Origin: Oscillospiraceae bacterium
GTDB lineage: Bacteria; Bacillota; Clostridia; Oscillospirales; Oscillospiraceae
Assembly (NCBI GenBank): GCA_017416245.1
Contig: JAFQCX010000001.1
Location: 1 to 63,953 of the forward strand
Length of the DNA: 63,953 nucleotides
Direction: 5' to 3'
The translations under genes were made by a program, and so were the position numbers. The stretch's first letter is position 1. The number at the start of each line of letters is the position of its first letter. Shown in pieces: positions 1 through 7,156 of the stretch. The notes under the pieces are model-generated. The model did not search any database, had not been told where the DNA came from, and worked only from the letters and a program-made list of their open reading frames with translations.

Positions 1-233
1 CATATCAGCTCGAACAGCTTCGGGGGGATGAGGTCGGTATCGGCGAGGTCTGCCACGGTTAGATGCTTTGTTCCGATGCAGAGGTCTTTGGCACAGCAGA
101 AAAGGGCGTATCCGTTTTCGTGGATATTCTTGAGCCGGATATCCGCAAAATTGATGCTGATCTTTCCCACGTGGCGTTTGGACAGGTTCCACAGACGAAG
201 GTCTGCGGTCAGAAGGTACAGAGCTGCCATCAT
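1..233 (-). CDS. Unrecognised accessory protein, C-terminus off the window
   Basis: This reading frame starts with ATGATG and runs off the left edge; 77 residues are visible, beginning MMAALYLLTADLRLWNLSKR. It overlaps the stop of the preceding leftward gene in an ATGA arrangement, which supports translational coupling and a real gene. I see no signal peptide, membrane segment or motif I can name. Its neighbours are also unrecognised and all point left, away from the nearby tRNA-Ser, which suggests an accessory or integrative element. The function is unknown. Confidence 0.55.
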   Translation of the reverse strand, partial: MMAALYLLTADLRLWNLSKRHVGKISINFADIRLKNIHENGYALFCCAKDLCIGTKHLTVADLADTDLIPPKLFELI

Positions 234-556
234 TGCATAGTCCTTCTTATCCTTTTTCTGATGGCTTCCTCGAATTCGCTTTGGTGCTTTTCGTTCTTGT
301 ATCGCATAGGGTTCATCTCGCTTTCTTTCAGATATTTGTTGAGACGGTGTCGGAATCGTCTGTGATAGATTGCCTTGGTGGTTTCGGTCAAGATCTCTCG
401 GTGGGTTGCCGTTCCGTCCTGTATTCGCAGAATGACAAGCGGTTCTGTAGGACGGCTGCCGACGATGACGACACCGTGGCCTCTTGGTTTGAAGTTAGGA
501 ATGCCGACCATCATTCGCTCGTAATATCGGTCGGAGTGGTTGTCGCTGAAATACAT
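230..556 (-). CDS. Hypothetical protein, 108 aa, accessory region
   Basis: This small soluble protein starts MYFSDNHSDRYYERMMVGIP and has a very basic C-terminal half rich in Arg, Lys and His, including a run ending RKRIRRTMQ. That composition would suit nucleic-acid binding, but I see no recognised fold. A GGAG motif lies about 10 bases before the ATG. Its stop overlaps the start of the next leftward gene, so the two are probably co-translated. A strong terminator just upstream separates it from the 218-aa gene. The function is unknown; conjugative or phage cargo is my inference. Confidence 0.6.
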   Translation of the reverse strand: MYFSDNHSDRYYERMMVGIPNFKPRGHGVVIVGSRPTEPLVILRIQDGTATHREILTETTKAIYHRRFRHRLNKYLKESEMNPMRYKNEKHQSEFEEAIRKRIRRTMQ

Positions 557-589
557 CCGTGTGGGACTCCTTTCTCTGTAAACAGAAAA

Positions 590-626
590 AGCCCACGGTT
601 TTGTTTGGGGTTCAAAACCGTGGGCT
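590..626 (-). terminator. Rho-independent terminator after the 218-aa gene
   Basis: A 14-bp perfect inverted repeat (AGCCCACGGTTTTG and its complement) has a 9-base loop. Read leftward, a short T run follows it, so it fits as the terminator of the gene ending at 637. Confidence 0.85.
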
Positions 627-636
627 ATATATTTTC

Positions 637-1293
637 TTACATATTTAATATTGGGTTTTCGCCGTCATCGAAGGTGGGCGGATTATCCTTTAGGTGCGGA
701 TACGCCGTTTGGAGCTTCTCCATCAGCTCCATGAGACCTCGATCCTGTTCGTAAGTCAGCGACTCGCAGTTATCTCTTGCGAAGGCTGCACACTTGAACA
801 GTTCCTCGGCTTCTTCTTTGGTGAACAGCTTATTGTCATCGACGAGTCCGGCACGGACGGCGAAGTTCTCCTTGGATGAGAGGTAGTCGGGTGAGTAGTC
901 GCCGTGTGCAAGATATCTGCCGCCGTCTGACTGCCGCCAGCTACAGAACATGAAGCCGTGCTTTTGACTGTACATTCCGGCGAACACCACGTCGCCGTAC
1001 TCAGATAACTTACGGTAGTTCTGCACGTCCTTCGGTTTCATCTGTGGGGCTGACTGGTAGAGGCCGACATACTCTCGGACGGTTTCAGCATCGTCCGTAA
1101 GGTGGGAGAATACCTCACGGGATTCGGGATCAGTGAGATCCTTGCTGTTGTAGAACATAAATCCTTCGGGGTTGATTGCGGTCAGATGGACTCCTTTGTG
1201 CGAGATTAGCAGGAGCTGGTCTGCTTCGTCATAACTTGTGATGCATCCGTAGTGCTGCGCCTTGCGCTGCATTTCTTCTTGGTATATGGTCAT
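637..1293 (-). CDS. Hypothetical protein, 218 aa, accessory region
   Basis: This is an acidic, apparently soluble protein starting MTIYQEEMQRKAQHYG. AGGAGG lies 6 bases before the ATG, a strong start signal. There is no signal peptide or membrane segment. A central stretch rich in Tyr, Gly and Trp (about residues 100-135) and an acidic C-terminus are the only visible features. I do not recognise the family. It has its own terminator at 590-626. With the two smaller genes to its left it appears to form the edge of an integrated element next to tRNA-Ser(GGA); no integrase is visible in the window. Confidence 0.65.
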   Translation of the reverse strand: MTIYQEEMQRKAQHYGCITSYDEADQLLLISHKGVHLTAINPEGFMFYNSKDLTDPESREVFSHLTDDAETVREYVGLYQSAPQMKPKDVQNYRKLSEYGDVVFAGMYSQKHGFMFCSWRQSDGGRYLAHGDYSPDYLSSKENFAVRAGLVDDNKLFTKEEAEELFKCAAFARDNCESLTYEQDRGLMELMEKLQTAYPHLKDNPPTFDDGENPILNM

Positions 1294-1385
1294 TTGGTTA
1301 CCTCCTGATTTTCATAAAAATGGGTACAAAAAAAGCACATGGATTTGTTCTTATCCATGCGCTCGGTGGCTTGTATTCGGTTTTG

Positions 1386-1404
1386 CGAGAGTTCAAATCT
1401 CTCG
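1386..1404 (+). repeat. T-arm-like tRNA fragment, inverted relative to tRNA-Ser(GGA)
   Basis: A 6-bp stem CGAGAG/CTCTCG encloses TTCAAAT, a perfect tRNA T-loop. It is not part of a complete tRNA, because I find no matching acceptor or anticodon arm. It lies in inverted orientation downstream of tRNA-Ser(GGA), across that tRNA's terminator. It could be an attachment-site remnant or a decayed tRNA. Confidence 0.45.
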
Positions 1405-1470
1405 GTTTAGGCAAAATAGGCGGTTTTCATCTGTCATTCTACCTTTGTGTTTTTTGACCGTAAAAACGGC

Positions 1471-1497
1471 GAAAACCCCGATAAAATCGGGGTTTTC
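1471..1497 (-). terminator. Terminator downstream of tRNA-Ser(GGA)
   Basis: A 12-bp stem (GAAAACCCCGAT with its complement) has a 3-base AAA loop and lies 30 bases beyond the tRNA 3' end, with T-rich sequence after it in the leftward direction. The rest of 1294-1527 holds no gene; it contains this hairpin, a short CATGGAT hairpin near 1340 and the T-arm-like fragment. Confidence 0.75.
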
Positions 1498-1527
1498 TGT
1501 GGGTGCATCTATTTTATGCAACCCTTT

Positions 1528-1619
1528 TGGCGGAGAAGGAGGGATTTGAACCCTCGATACCCTTTTGGGGTATACACGATTTCCAATCGTGCGCGCTCGG
1601 CCAGCTACGCGACTTCTCC
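1528..1619 (-). tRNA. tRNA-Ser (anticodon GGA)
   Basis: Read on the minus strand this is a complete class II tRNA of 92 nt including an encoded CCA. The acceptor stem is GGAGAAG/CTTCTCC, the anticodon loop is TTGGAAA giving GGA, there is a long variable arm, and the T-loop is TTCAAAT. Such a 3' end is a common integration target, and accessory genes lie immediately beyond it. Confidence 0.95.
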
Positions 1620-1710
1620 ATAGCGACCGCGATTGCAGTCAGCCTGTGTATAATACTCCATTTGTCCCGATTTGTCAACCCCCATTTTACAGAAAAGTCT
1701 GAAATATCAG

Positions 1711-1739
1711 TTGACATTACCTATATTTACGGATATAAT
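1711..1739 (+). promoter_or_regulatory. Sigma-A promoter for tRNA-Thr
   Basis: TTGACA, a 17-base spacer and TATAAT form a perfect consensus promoter. It ends 17 bases before the tRNA. Confidence 0.85.
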
Positions 1740-1756
1740 GTTAAAGCTAAATAAAT

Positions 1757-1832
1757 GCTAGTGTAGCACAGTCGGTAGTGCATCTCACTCGTAATGAGAA
1801 GGTCGCCTGTTCGAGTCAGGTCACTAGCTCCA
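1757..1832 (+). tRNA. tRNA-Thr (anticodon CGT)
   Basis: A complete 76-nt tRNA with acceptor stem GCTAGTG/CACTAGC, anticodon stem TCTCA/TGAGA, loop CTCGTAA (anticodon CGT), T-loop TTCGAGT and encoded CCA. It reads the ACG codon. A consensus promoter lies directly upstream and a hairpin directly downstream. Confidence 0.95.
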
Positions 1833-1835
1833 CAG

Positions 1836-1865
1836 ACCACCCAGCCCCATTCGGGGTTGGGTGGT
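1836..1865 (+). terminator. Hairpin downstream of tRNA-Thr
   Basis: A 13-bp stem (ACCACCCAGCCCC against GGGGTTGGGTGGT, with one G-T pair) has an ATTC loop and lies three bases after the tRNA. The trailing T run is weak (TTTGT), so termination may be partial. Confidence 0.65.
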
Positions 1866-1876
1866 TTGTACTGTGT

Positions 1877-1991
1877 CCTGACTCGAACAACTAAATGCGA
1901 CGCGAACGAGCGTCGCCGGCGAGGGCTTGACCGAGCCGAACATTTATTTTTCACATCGTGAAAAATGCAAACGTGTCAGGTCACAGCTCCA
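1877..1991 (+). repeat. tRNA-Thr-derived repeat with hairpins
   Basis: The segment opens with an inverted copy of the tRNA-Thr T-arm (CCTGACTCGAAC, complementary to 1809-1820). It continues with hairpins GCGACGC/GCGTCGC and ATTTTTCAC/GTGAAAAAT, and closes at 1975-1991 with GTCAGGTCACAGCTCCA, a direct copy of the tRNA-Thr 3' end lacking two bases. No gene is present. This resembles a scar of small-element insertion at the tRNA 3' end. Confidence 0.6.
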
Positions 1992-1992
1992 T

Positions 1993-2025
1993 AAAATATC
2001 CCACCCTTTTGGGGTGGGATATTTT
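1993..2025. terminator. Bidirectional terminator between tRNA-Thr and recR
   Basis: A 14-bp stem (AAAATATCCCACCC and its complement) is flanked by A on one side and T on the other. It can terminate transcription both from the tRNA side and from the leftward recR operon. Confidence 0.85.
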
Positions 2026-2033
2026 TCATAATC

Positions 2034-2633
2034 TTATATCTCTTGTCTGCCCTCCAGAGCACGGGAAAGCGTTACCTCATCCGCATATTCCAGCTGGCTT
2101 CCCACGGGCACACCGTAGGCAAGCCGGGTAACCTTAACCTCCATAGGACGCAGTAGGCGGGAAATATACATCGCGGTGGCCTCCCCTTCTGTGTCCGGAT
2201 TGGTCGCCATAATTACTTCTTTAACATCACCTTTGGACACCCGCATTAACAGTTCCTTGATGCGGATATCATCCTGAGTAATGTGGTTTAGGGGAGAAAT
2301 CACACCGTGAAGCACGTGATAAACGCCATTAAACTCACGGCTGCGCTCCATTGCAATCACATCCCGGGGCTCGGCAACAACACAGATGACACTGTGATTA
2401 CGGGAAGCATCATCGCAAATAGGGCAAATCTCCCTGTCCGTCAGATTCTGACAAACCGGGCAGGTATGGACGGTATTTTTTGCCTCTATAATCGCATCTG
2501 CAAAGGCCTGTGCATCCTGAAGCGGTAAACTCAGCACGTGAAACGCAAGCCGCTGAGCCGTTTTTCCTCCCACACCGGGAAGGCGCGCAAACTGGTCAGC
2601 TAAATCTTGCAGCGCTGCGGGAAAATACTGCAT
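2034..2633 (-). CDS. recR: Recombination mediator RecR
   Basis: RecR acts with RecF and RecO to load RecA onto single-stranded DNA gaps in recombinational repair. The 199-residue length is typical. The order is an N-terminal helix-hairpin-helix (LPGVGGKTAQRLAFH, about residues 18-33), a four-Cys zinc finger (CPVC at about 58 and CPIC at about 70), and a Toprim domain with the acidic DTEGEATA segment near residue 146. AAGGAGG precedes the ATG. It lies directly downstream of ybaB and dnaX, the classic conserved order, and ends at a bidirectional terminator. There is nothing unusual in the sequence. Confidence 0.97.
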   Translation of the reverse strand: MQYFPAALQDLADQFARLPGVGGKTAQRLAFHVLSLPLQDAQAFADAIIEAKNTVHTCPVCQNLTDREICPICDDASRNHSVICVVAEPRDVIAMERSREFNGVYHVLHGVISPLNHITQDDIRIKELLMRVSKGDVKEVIMATNPDTEGEATAMYISRLLRPMEVKVTRLAYGVPVGSQLEYADEVTLSRALEGRQEI

Positions 2634-2642
2634 AATGCCTCC

Positions 2643-2987
2643 TTAGAACAGGCCGCCCAGATTCAGACCGCCGGTAAGCTTGGACATATTGTTTGCAGAA
2701 TCCACATCAGCCGCGCGAATCGCCTCATTCACCGCAGCAATCACCATATCCTGCAGCATTTCCACATCGTCGGGGTCAACGGCCTCGGGATTGATTTCCA
2801 AATTCATCAGCTCGTGCTTGCCATTCACCTCGGCCTTTACCATACCGCCGCCGGCTGTTGCAGAAAAGGTCTTTGTTTCCATTTCTTCCTGCATACGGAG
2901 CATCTCCTGCTGCATCTTCTGCGCCTGCTTGATCATAGCTGCCTGATTCATTCCACCGGGCATACCACGAAATCCACCTTTTGCCAT
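2643..2987 (-). CDS. ybaB: YbaB/EbfC family nucleoid-associated protein
   Basis: This is a small DNA-binding protein that dimerises through an extended helix and coats the nucleoid. The 114 residues include the family's Met/Gln-rich N-terminal helix (about residues 15-40), the GGGMVKAEVNG strand pair (about 46-56) and a conserved NEAIRAA helix. AAGGAG lies 8 bases before the ATG. It sits between dnaX and recR with gaps of about 10 bases, so the three are almost certainly one transcript. The Gly- and Met-rich N-terminal tail (residues 1-12) varies widely across the family. Confidence 0.95.
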   Translation of the reverse strand: MAKGGFRGMPGGMNQAAMIKQAQKMQQEMLRMQEEMETKTFSATAGGGMVKAEVNGKHELMNLEINPEAVDPDDVEMLQDMVIAAVNEAIRAADVDSANNMSKLTGGLNLGGLF

Positions 2988-2998
2988 TTTCTTACTCC

Positions 2999-4582
2999 TT
3001 AATCTTTAATATTGATCACATTGGAATGGTCTCTGCCAAATTGCAGAAGCTGTTCCATCTGTTTATTGGTAGCATCGGACTTATCGGACACCAAAACTCT
3101 TACGGGGTGTCCTAATTTTGCGGATACCTTTCTGGTTACCAGTTCCAGCACCTCAGGCTTATCCACAACCTCTTTTGCAAATTTATTTGCGCAGGAAAGC
3201 ACCATGGTATTCCCCTGCAATACACCCTGCACAGGACCATTAGGCGCAAAGAAGCCAGACACAGGAGGCTTTAGTTCCTTTCTGACCTGCATACACACAT
3301 CCGTCCAAAAACCGGCTGGGGCCTCGTCTACTGCCTCATAAGCGGGTATTCCTGCGGGGATCTCCTCCACAACAGGCGCGGGCTGCTCCTCAACCACCGT
3401 TTGAGAGACGGACACGGGTGCAATTGCGATATCGCCGCTGTTGACCCTATCTTCCAGACGGGTCAGGCGGGTGTTCAGACTTTCCGCGTCAAGTTGCAGT
3501 TCGGGCTGGCAGAGATTCACAATGCACAGCTCAGCATCCATTCGACGGCTTGCGCTTCTTATAAAGCCTGCGGTTGTTTTTTGGATCAAGTCCAGCATCC
3601 GCACCAGCTCCGCAGATGTAAACCTTGTGGAAAGTTTTTTTACTTCCTCATCGGTAGCAACGCCGGAAAGCATTCCGATCGCCTCTTTTGGCGCAGATTG
3701 CATCACCATAAAGTCACGGGTCAGGCAGGCAAGCTCATCCAACAGAGCTCCCATATCCTTACCTTCGGCATAAAAGCGGTTTAGTAAAGACAGAGCCTCC
3801 CCTGTGTTATGATCCGCAATATGTGCCATCAGCTTGCCACATTCCTGTATTCCCGCAATACCCAGGCAGGAATAGACCTTGTCCGCGGTCAATTCGCCGG
3901 TGGTAGCAGATGCACATTGATCCAGCAAGCTCAAGCCGTCACGCATACCGCCGTCAGCCAGACGGGCCAGCACACGGGCAGCGGTATCGTCCAATTCAAT
4001 TTTTTCCTCATAGGCAACGTACTGCAGCCGTGCAGCAATATCCTCCTGGCTGATTCGCCGGAAAGAGAATCGCTGGCAGCGTGACAGAATCGTTGCAGGA
4101 ACCTTATGCAGTTCCGTGGTAGCCAAGATAAAGAGCAAATGCTCGGGTGGCTCTTCAATAATTTTCAGAAGCGCATTAAATGCGGAAATGGACAGCATAT
4201 GCACTTCGTCGATGATATAAACGCGCATTTTCACCTGCGAGGGTGAATAAATCGCATCATCCCGCAAATCACGCACGTTATCCACACCGTTGTTGGATGC
4301 GGCGTCGATCTCCAATACATCCATACAGGAACCGGAGTCGATCGCCAAGCAGGATTTGCAACGGTTACAGGGATTTCCATCCTGCGGATTCTCGCAGTTA
4401 ACCGCCTTTGCCAAAATCTTGGCGCTACTGGTTTTACCTGTTCCCCGAGAGCCGGTAAACAGGTATGCGTGGCTCAGACGTCCACTCTGTATCTGGGTTT
4501 TCAGAGTTTGCGTCACCGCCATTTGGCCAACCACATCGTCAAAGGTCTGTGGTCTATATTTTCGATACAGCGCCTGATACAT
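2999..4582 (-). CDS. dnaX: DNA polymerase III subunit gamma/tau
   Basis: DnaX is the clamp-loader ATPase that opens the beta ring and, as tau, couples it to the polymerase core. The protein is 527 aa. Walker A is GSRGTGKT (about residue 45), a zinc-binding four-Cys module spans about 62-82 (CENPQDGNPCNRCKSC), the DEVH Walker B lies near 127, and the SRC arginine-finger motif near 168. The C-terminal third is a variable tau region. I chose the ATG giving MYQALYRKYR because GAGAGG is 8 bases upstream; a TTG two codons earlier is less likely. The SRP RNA gene lies just upstream, as in Bacillus. Confidence 0.97.
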   Translation of the reverse strand: MYQALYRKYRPQTFDDVVGQMAVTQTLKTQIQSGRLSHAYLFTGSRGTGKTSSAKILAKAVNCENPQDGNPCNRCKSCLAIDSGSCMDVLEIDAASNNGVDNVRDLRDDAIYSPSQVKMRVYIIDEVHMLSISAFNALLKIIEEPPEHLLFILATTELHKVPATILSRCQRFSFRRISQEDIAARLQYVAYEEKIELDDTAARVLARLADGGMRDGLSLLDQCASATTGELTADKVYSCLGIAGIQECGKLMAHIADHNTGEALSLLNRFYAEGKDMGALLDELACLTRDFMVMQSAPKEAIGMLSGVATDEEVKKLSTRFTSAELVRMLDLIQKTTAGFIRSASRRMDAELCIVNLCQPELQLDAESLNTRLTRLEDRVNSGDIAIAPVSVSQTVVEEQPAPVVEEIPAGIPAYEAVDEAPAGFWTDVCMQVRKELKPPVSGFFAPNGPVQGVLQGNTMVLSCANKFAKEVVDKPEVLELVTRKVSAKLGHPVRVLVSDKSDATNKQMEQLLQFGRDHSNVINIKD

Positions 4583-4605
4583 AAACAAATCCTCTCTACG
4601 TAAAA

Positions 4606-4906
4606 AGCCGGCTCATAACAAGATCGCACACCCACATTTGAACCTGCACAATGCCCGGTATCCCTGCAGCCAGCTCAGAAACGGCAACCCTGCGGCACAC
4701 AGAAAAGTCCGCTTAATGCTGCTTGGTTCCCCACCTGACATGGTTCACGGGATTCTGTTGCGCAGGACCGTTCCTTCAACACCGCTTACAAGGTCCGGAC
4801 GGCACTGATACAAGCCCGGGTGTAGGAATTCATCCCTGCTATAGCGGATTGCAGGTACAGGGCACCGCTATCTCCCCGACTAGTGCGACCTTGTTATAAG
4901 CCGGCT
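4606..4906 (-). ncRNA. ffs: Signal recognition particle RNA, large form with Alu domain
   Basis: Read leftward, the 5' part carries the Alu-domain signature ending CTAGTCGGGGAGATAGCGG. The S-domain helix 8 appears as GTCAGGTGGGGAACCAAGC, and the ends pair (AACAAGGTCGCAC with GTGCGATCTTGTT). Flanking AGCCGGCT inverted repeats extend the end stem and, followed by TTTTT, probably act as terminator; the mature RNA is likely about 4615-4897. It scaffolds Ffh (encoded at 19.3 kb) for cotranslational membrane targeting. It fills the gap between acpP and dnaX. Confidence 0.95.
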
Positions 4907-4930
4907 GCCATAACAAGGGTATCTCGATTT

Positions 4931-5152
4931 TTAGTTTACCTTGGACTCTACGAAATCTGCCAGCTCCTGGAAGGTAGTGATCTTCTGATCTTCCATTTCC
5001 AGCTCTACGCCCAGTTCAGACTCCAGGTCCATAATCATCTCAACAATGTCCAAAGAGTCAATGCCCAGACTCTCGAAGGTGCTGCTGGGAGTAATGTCAT
5101 CAGGATTCAGGTCCAACTGCTTTGCTGCATAGGATACGAGTTTTTCGTACAT
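4931..5152 (-). CDS. acpP: Acyl carrier protein
   Basis: A 73-residue, strongly acidic carrier protein for fatty-acid synthesis. The phosphopantetheine attachment motif GIDSLDIVE is present, with the modified Ser at about residue 37. GGGAGG precedes the ATG. It has its own promoter just upstream and stands apart from a fab cluster; no other fatty-acid synthesis gene is in the window. The SRP RNA follows on the same strand. Confidence 0.95.
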   Translation of the reverse strand: MYEKLVSYAAKQLDLNPDDITPSSTFESLGIDSLDIVEMIMDLESELGVELEMEDQKITTFQELADFVESKVN

Positions 5153-5191
5153 ATTTCTTTCCCTCCAATAGGTTTTACTTTATCTTAGTGT

Positions 5192-5220
5192 ATTTTATTA
5201 CAAGCAGGTATGTTTGTCAA
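5192..5220 (-). promoter_or_regulatory. Sigma-A promoter for acpP
   Basis: Read leftward, TTGACA, a 17-base spacer and TAAAAT lie about 40 bases before the acpP start. The -35 box overlaps the stop codon of the upstream flavoprotein gene. Confidence 0.75.
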
Positions 5221-6443
5221 TCAAAGTTTTTCACTGCCATACCGGCGCAATAGGCTGTTGCCCACGCAATTTGTAGATTAAAGCCACCTGTATAGGCATC
5301 GCAATCTATGATTTCGCCTGCAAAATACAAGCCTTGAACCAGTTTAGATTCCATCGTTTTCGGATCGATTTCGGACACTTTAATGCCGCCCGAGGTAATG
5401 ATTGCCTCTTCCACAGGCCGTTTTCTTAAAACCGTCAAGGGAAATGCTTTCAGCAGCTCCACAAGCCCTCTGCGGTCCTGCCTGGTAAGAGAATTGGCCT
5501 GCAAATCTGCAGGTATTCCCAGCAGTTTCAGCACCACAGGTATCATTGAGTGAGGCAGCAGGTCAGTCAAAGCATTTTCCATACTGCGATTTTTGTAGGT
5601 TTCCAAATCCCGCAGGATTCTGTCATTGAGCTTATTCTCATCCAAGGCCGGCTTCAGATCCAGCAGAAGCTTACAGCCATCTCCATTCAGGTGTGCGCTG
5701 GCACTGAGAACAGTTGGCCCGGAAACACCAAAATGGGTAAAGAGGAGCTCGCCAAAGTCCTTATAAAGCAGTTTTCCCTTTGCGTTTACCAGTTTCACGC
5801 CAACATTACGAAGGCTTAACCCCTGCATTTGTTGGCAGACATCTCCATCGATTTCCAGCGGGACAAGGCTTCCCTCAAGTGCAATGACTGTATGACCTAA
5901 GCGCTCTGCCATACGGTAGCCATCCCCTGTTGAGCCTGTGCTGGGATAGGACACGCCACCGGTGGCTAAAATCACCCTGCGAGCTGAGTAAGTTTCTGTC
6001 TTTGTTTTGACACCAGTCACACAGCCATCGGTTGTGAGGATCTCAAGTACCCTTGCCTTTTCAACGGCTATTCTATGCCTGCGCATCTCATCTTTCAGGC
6101 AATCCAAAACGGATTGGGATTTATCGCTAACGGGAAACACCCGGTTGCCACGTTCTGTTTTCAGTTGGCAGCCACGGGTTTCAAAGAAGTCCATTACCTG
6201 TGACGGCGGGCATTTCTCCATTGCGCTATATAAGAATCTGCCGTTACGGGGAATGTTTTGCAACACCTCATGGGGTGTGCAATTATTGGTTACATTACAG
6301 CGGCCTTTTCCGGTGATGAGCAGTTTTTTGCCCAGCCGTTCGTTTGCCTCCAGCAGAAGTACCCTACTTCCCTGCTCTGCTGCTGTAATTGCAGCAAACA
6401 TTCCTGCAGGCCCGCCACCAATTACGATCACATCCATGTCCAT
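5217..6443 (-). CDS. NAD(P)/FAD-dependent oxidoreductase, BaiN/HI0933-like
   Basis: A 408-aa flavoprotein. The N-terminal Rossmann dinucleotide motif is VIVIGGGPAGMFAAITAAEQ (about residues 5-24), followed by the family hallmark LLITGKGRCNVTN (about 41-53), a second glycine motif ATGGVSYPSTGSTGDGY (about 161-177) and the C-terminal FAD segment GLYFAGEIIDCDAYTGGFN. This is the HI0933/BaiN fold. Some members reduce bile-acid intermediates and some act in membrane or tRNA redox chemistry, so the substrate cannot be read from sequence. AAGGTAG precedes the ATG. The gene sits six bases after rluB, so it is part of the same leftward operon. Confidence 0.9.
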   Translation of the reverse strand: MDMDVIVIGGGPAGMFAAITAAEQGSRVLLLEANERLGKKLLITGKGRCNVTNNCTPHEVLQNIPRNGRFLYSAMEKCPPSQVMDFFETRGCQLKTERGNRVFPVSDKSQSVLDCLKDEMRRHRIAVEKARVLEILTTDGCVTGVKTKTETYSARRVILATGGVSYPSTGSTGDGYRMAERLGHTVIALEGSLVPLEIDGDVCQQMQGLSLRNVGVKLVNAKGKLLYKDFGELLFTHFGVSGPTVLSASAHLNGDGCKLLLDLKPALDENKLNDRILRDLETYKNRSMENALTDLLPHSMIPVVLKLLGIPADLQANSLTRQDRRGLVELLKAFPLTVLRKRPVEEAIITSGGIKVSEIDPKTMESKLVQGLYFAGEIIDCDAYTGGFNLQIAWATAYCAGMAVKNFD

Positions 6444-6448
6444 ACTAT

Positions 6449-7156
6449 CTACCTTTTCAGTTGTTCCACTTCATCAGTTGTCAGCTGGCGCCATTCGCCC
6501 AAGGGGAGTTTCCCTAACATAAGATCACCCTCTGCGATCCGCATCAGACGCTTGACCTTCATACCAGCCATATCGCACATTCTGCGGACCTGTCGGTTTC
6601 TGCCCTCGTGAATCACCACTTCCAACTGAGCATTGCCCCGTGTGTCAGCAGTTATGCACCGCACCTGCGGCTTTTTAATGATATACCCATCAAGCTCAAC
6701 AGGCTTGCCAAGCTGCTCCAGCGCCTCAACAGAATATCCCGTCACATAAACGCGGTAGGTTTTGTTTACCTCGTGCCTGGGATGCATAAGGCTGTTGGCA
6801 AGGTCGCCATCGTTAGTCAGAATCAAAAGTCCCTCTGAATCCATATCCAATCTGCCTACAGGATACACACGGGTAGGACAGTCCGCCACTAAAAGCGTAA
6901 TATCCTTTCTTCCCTTTTCATCGGAGAGTGTTGTCACGTAGCCTCGTGGCTTATTGAGCATAATGTACGTGTATTCCGTGCCGGACGGGAGCGGTTTCCC
7001 GTCCAGCAGAATATGATCGATCTCAGGGTCTGCTCGCTCTCCCAGAAGGCAAACACGACCGTTACAGGTAACCCGTCCGGCCAAAATCAGTTCTTCTGCT
7101 TTTCGCCTGGACGTGATTCCCCGTGACGCTATAATTTTCTGTATGCGTTCGGTCAT
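6449..7156 (-). CDS. rluB: 23S rRNA pseudouridine synthase, RsuA/RluB family
   Basis: The 235-aa protein has an N-terminal S4 RNA-binding domain (MTERIQKIIASRGITSRRKA onward) and a catalytic domain with the VGRLDMDSEGLLILTNDG motif, whose Asp is the catalytic residue, near 105. It isomerises uridine in rRNA. I chose the ATG giving MTERIQK because GGAGG lies 6 bases upstream and the start overlaps the dacF stop (ATGA). RluB is the usual Firmicutes member, but the precise target uridine is inference. Confidence 0.92.
   Translation of the reverse strand: MTERIQKIIASRGITSRRKAEELILAGRVTCNGRVCLLGERADPEIDHILLDGKPLPSGTEYTYIMLNKPRGYVTTLSDEKGRKDITLLVADCPTRVYPVGRLDMDSEGLLILTNDGDLANSLMHPRHEVNKTYRVYVTGYSVEALEQLGKPVELDGYIIKKPQVRCITADTRGNAQLEVVIHEGRNRQVRRMCDMAGMKVKRLMRIAEGDLMLGKLPLGEWRQLTTDEVEQLKR

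Noticed and set aside
1727-1954. A 75-codon leftward frame across tRNA-Thr
   Set aside because: It is antisense to the tRNA and its hairpins; the phrase DLTRTGDLLITS is a well-known false translation of antisense tRNA sequence.
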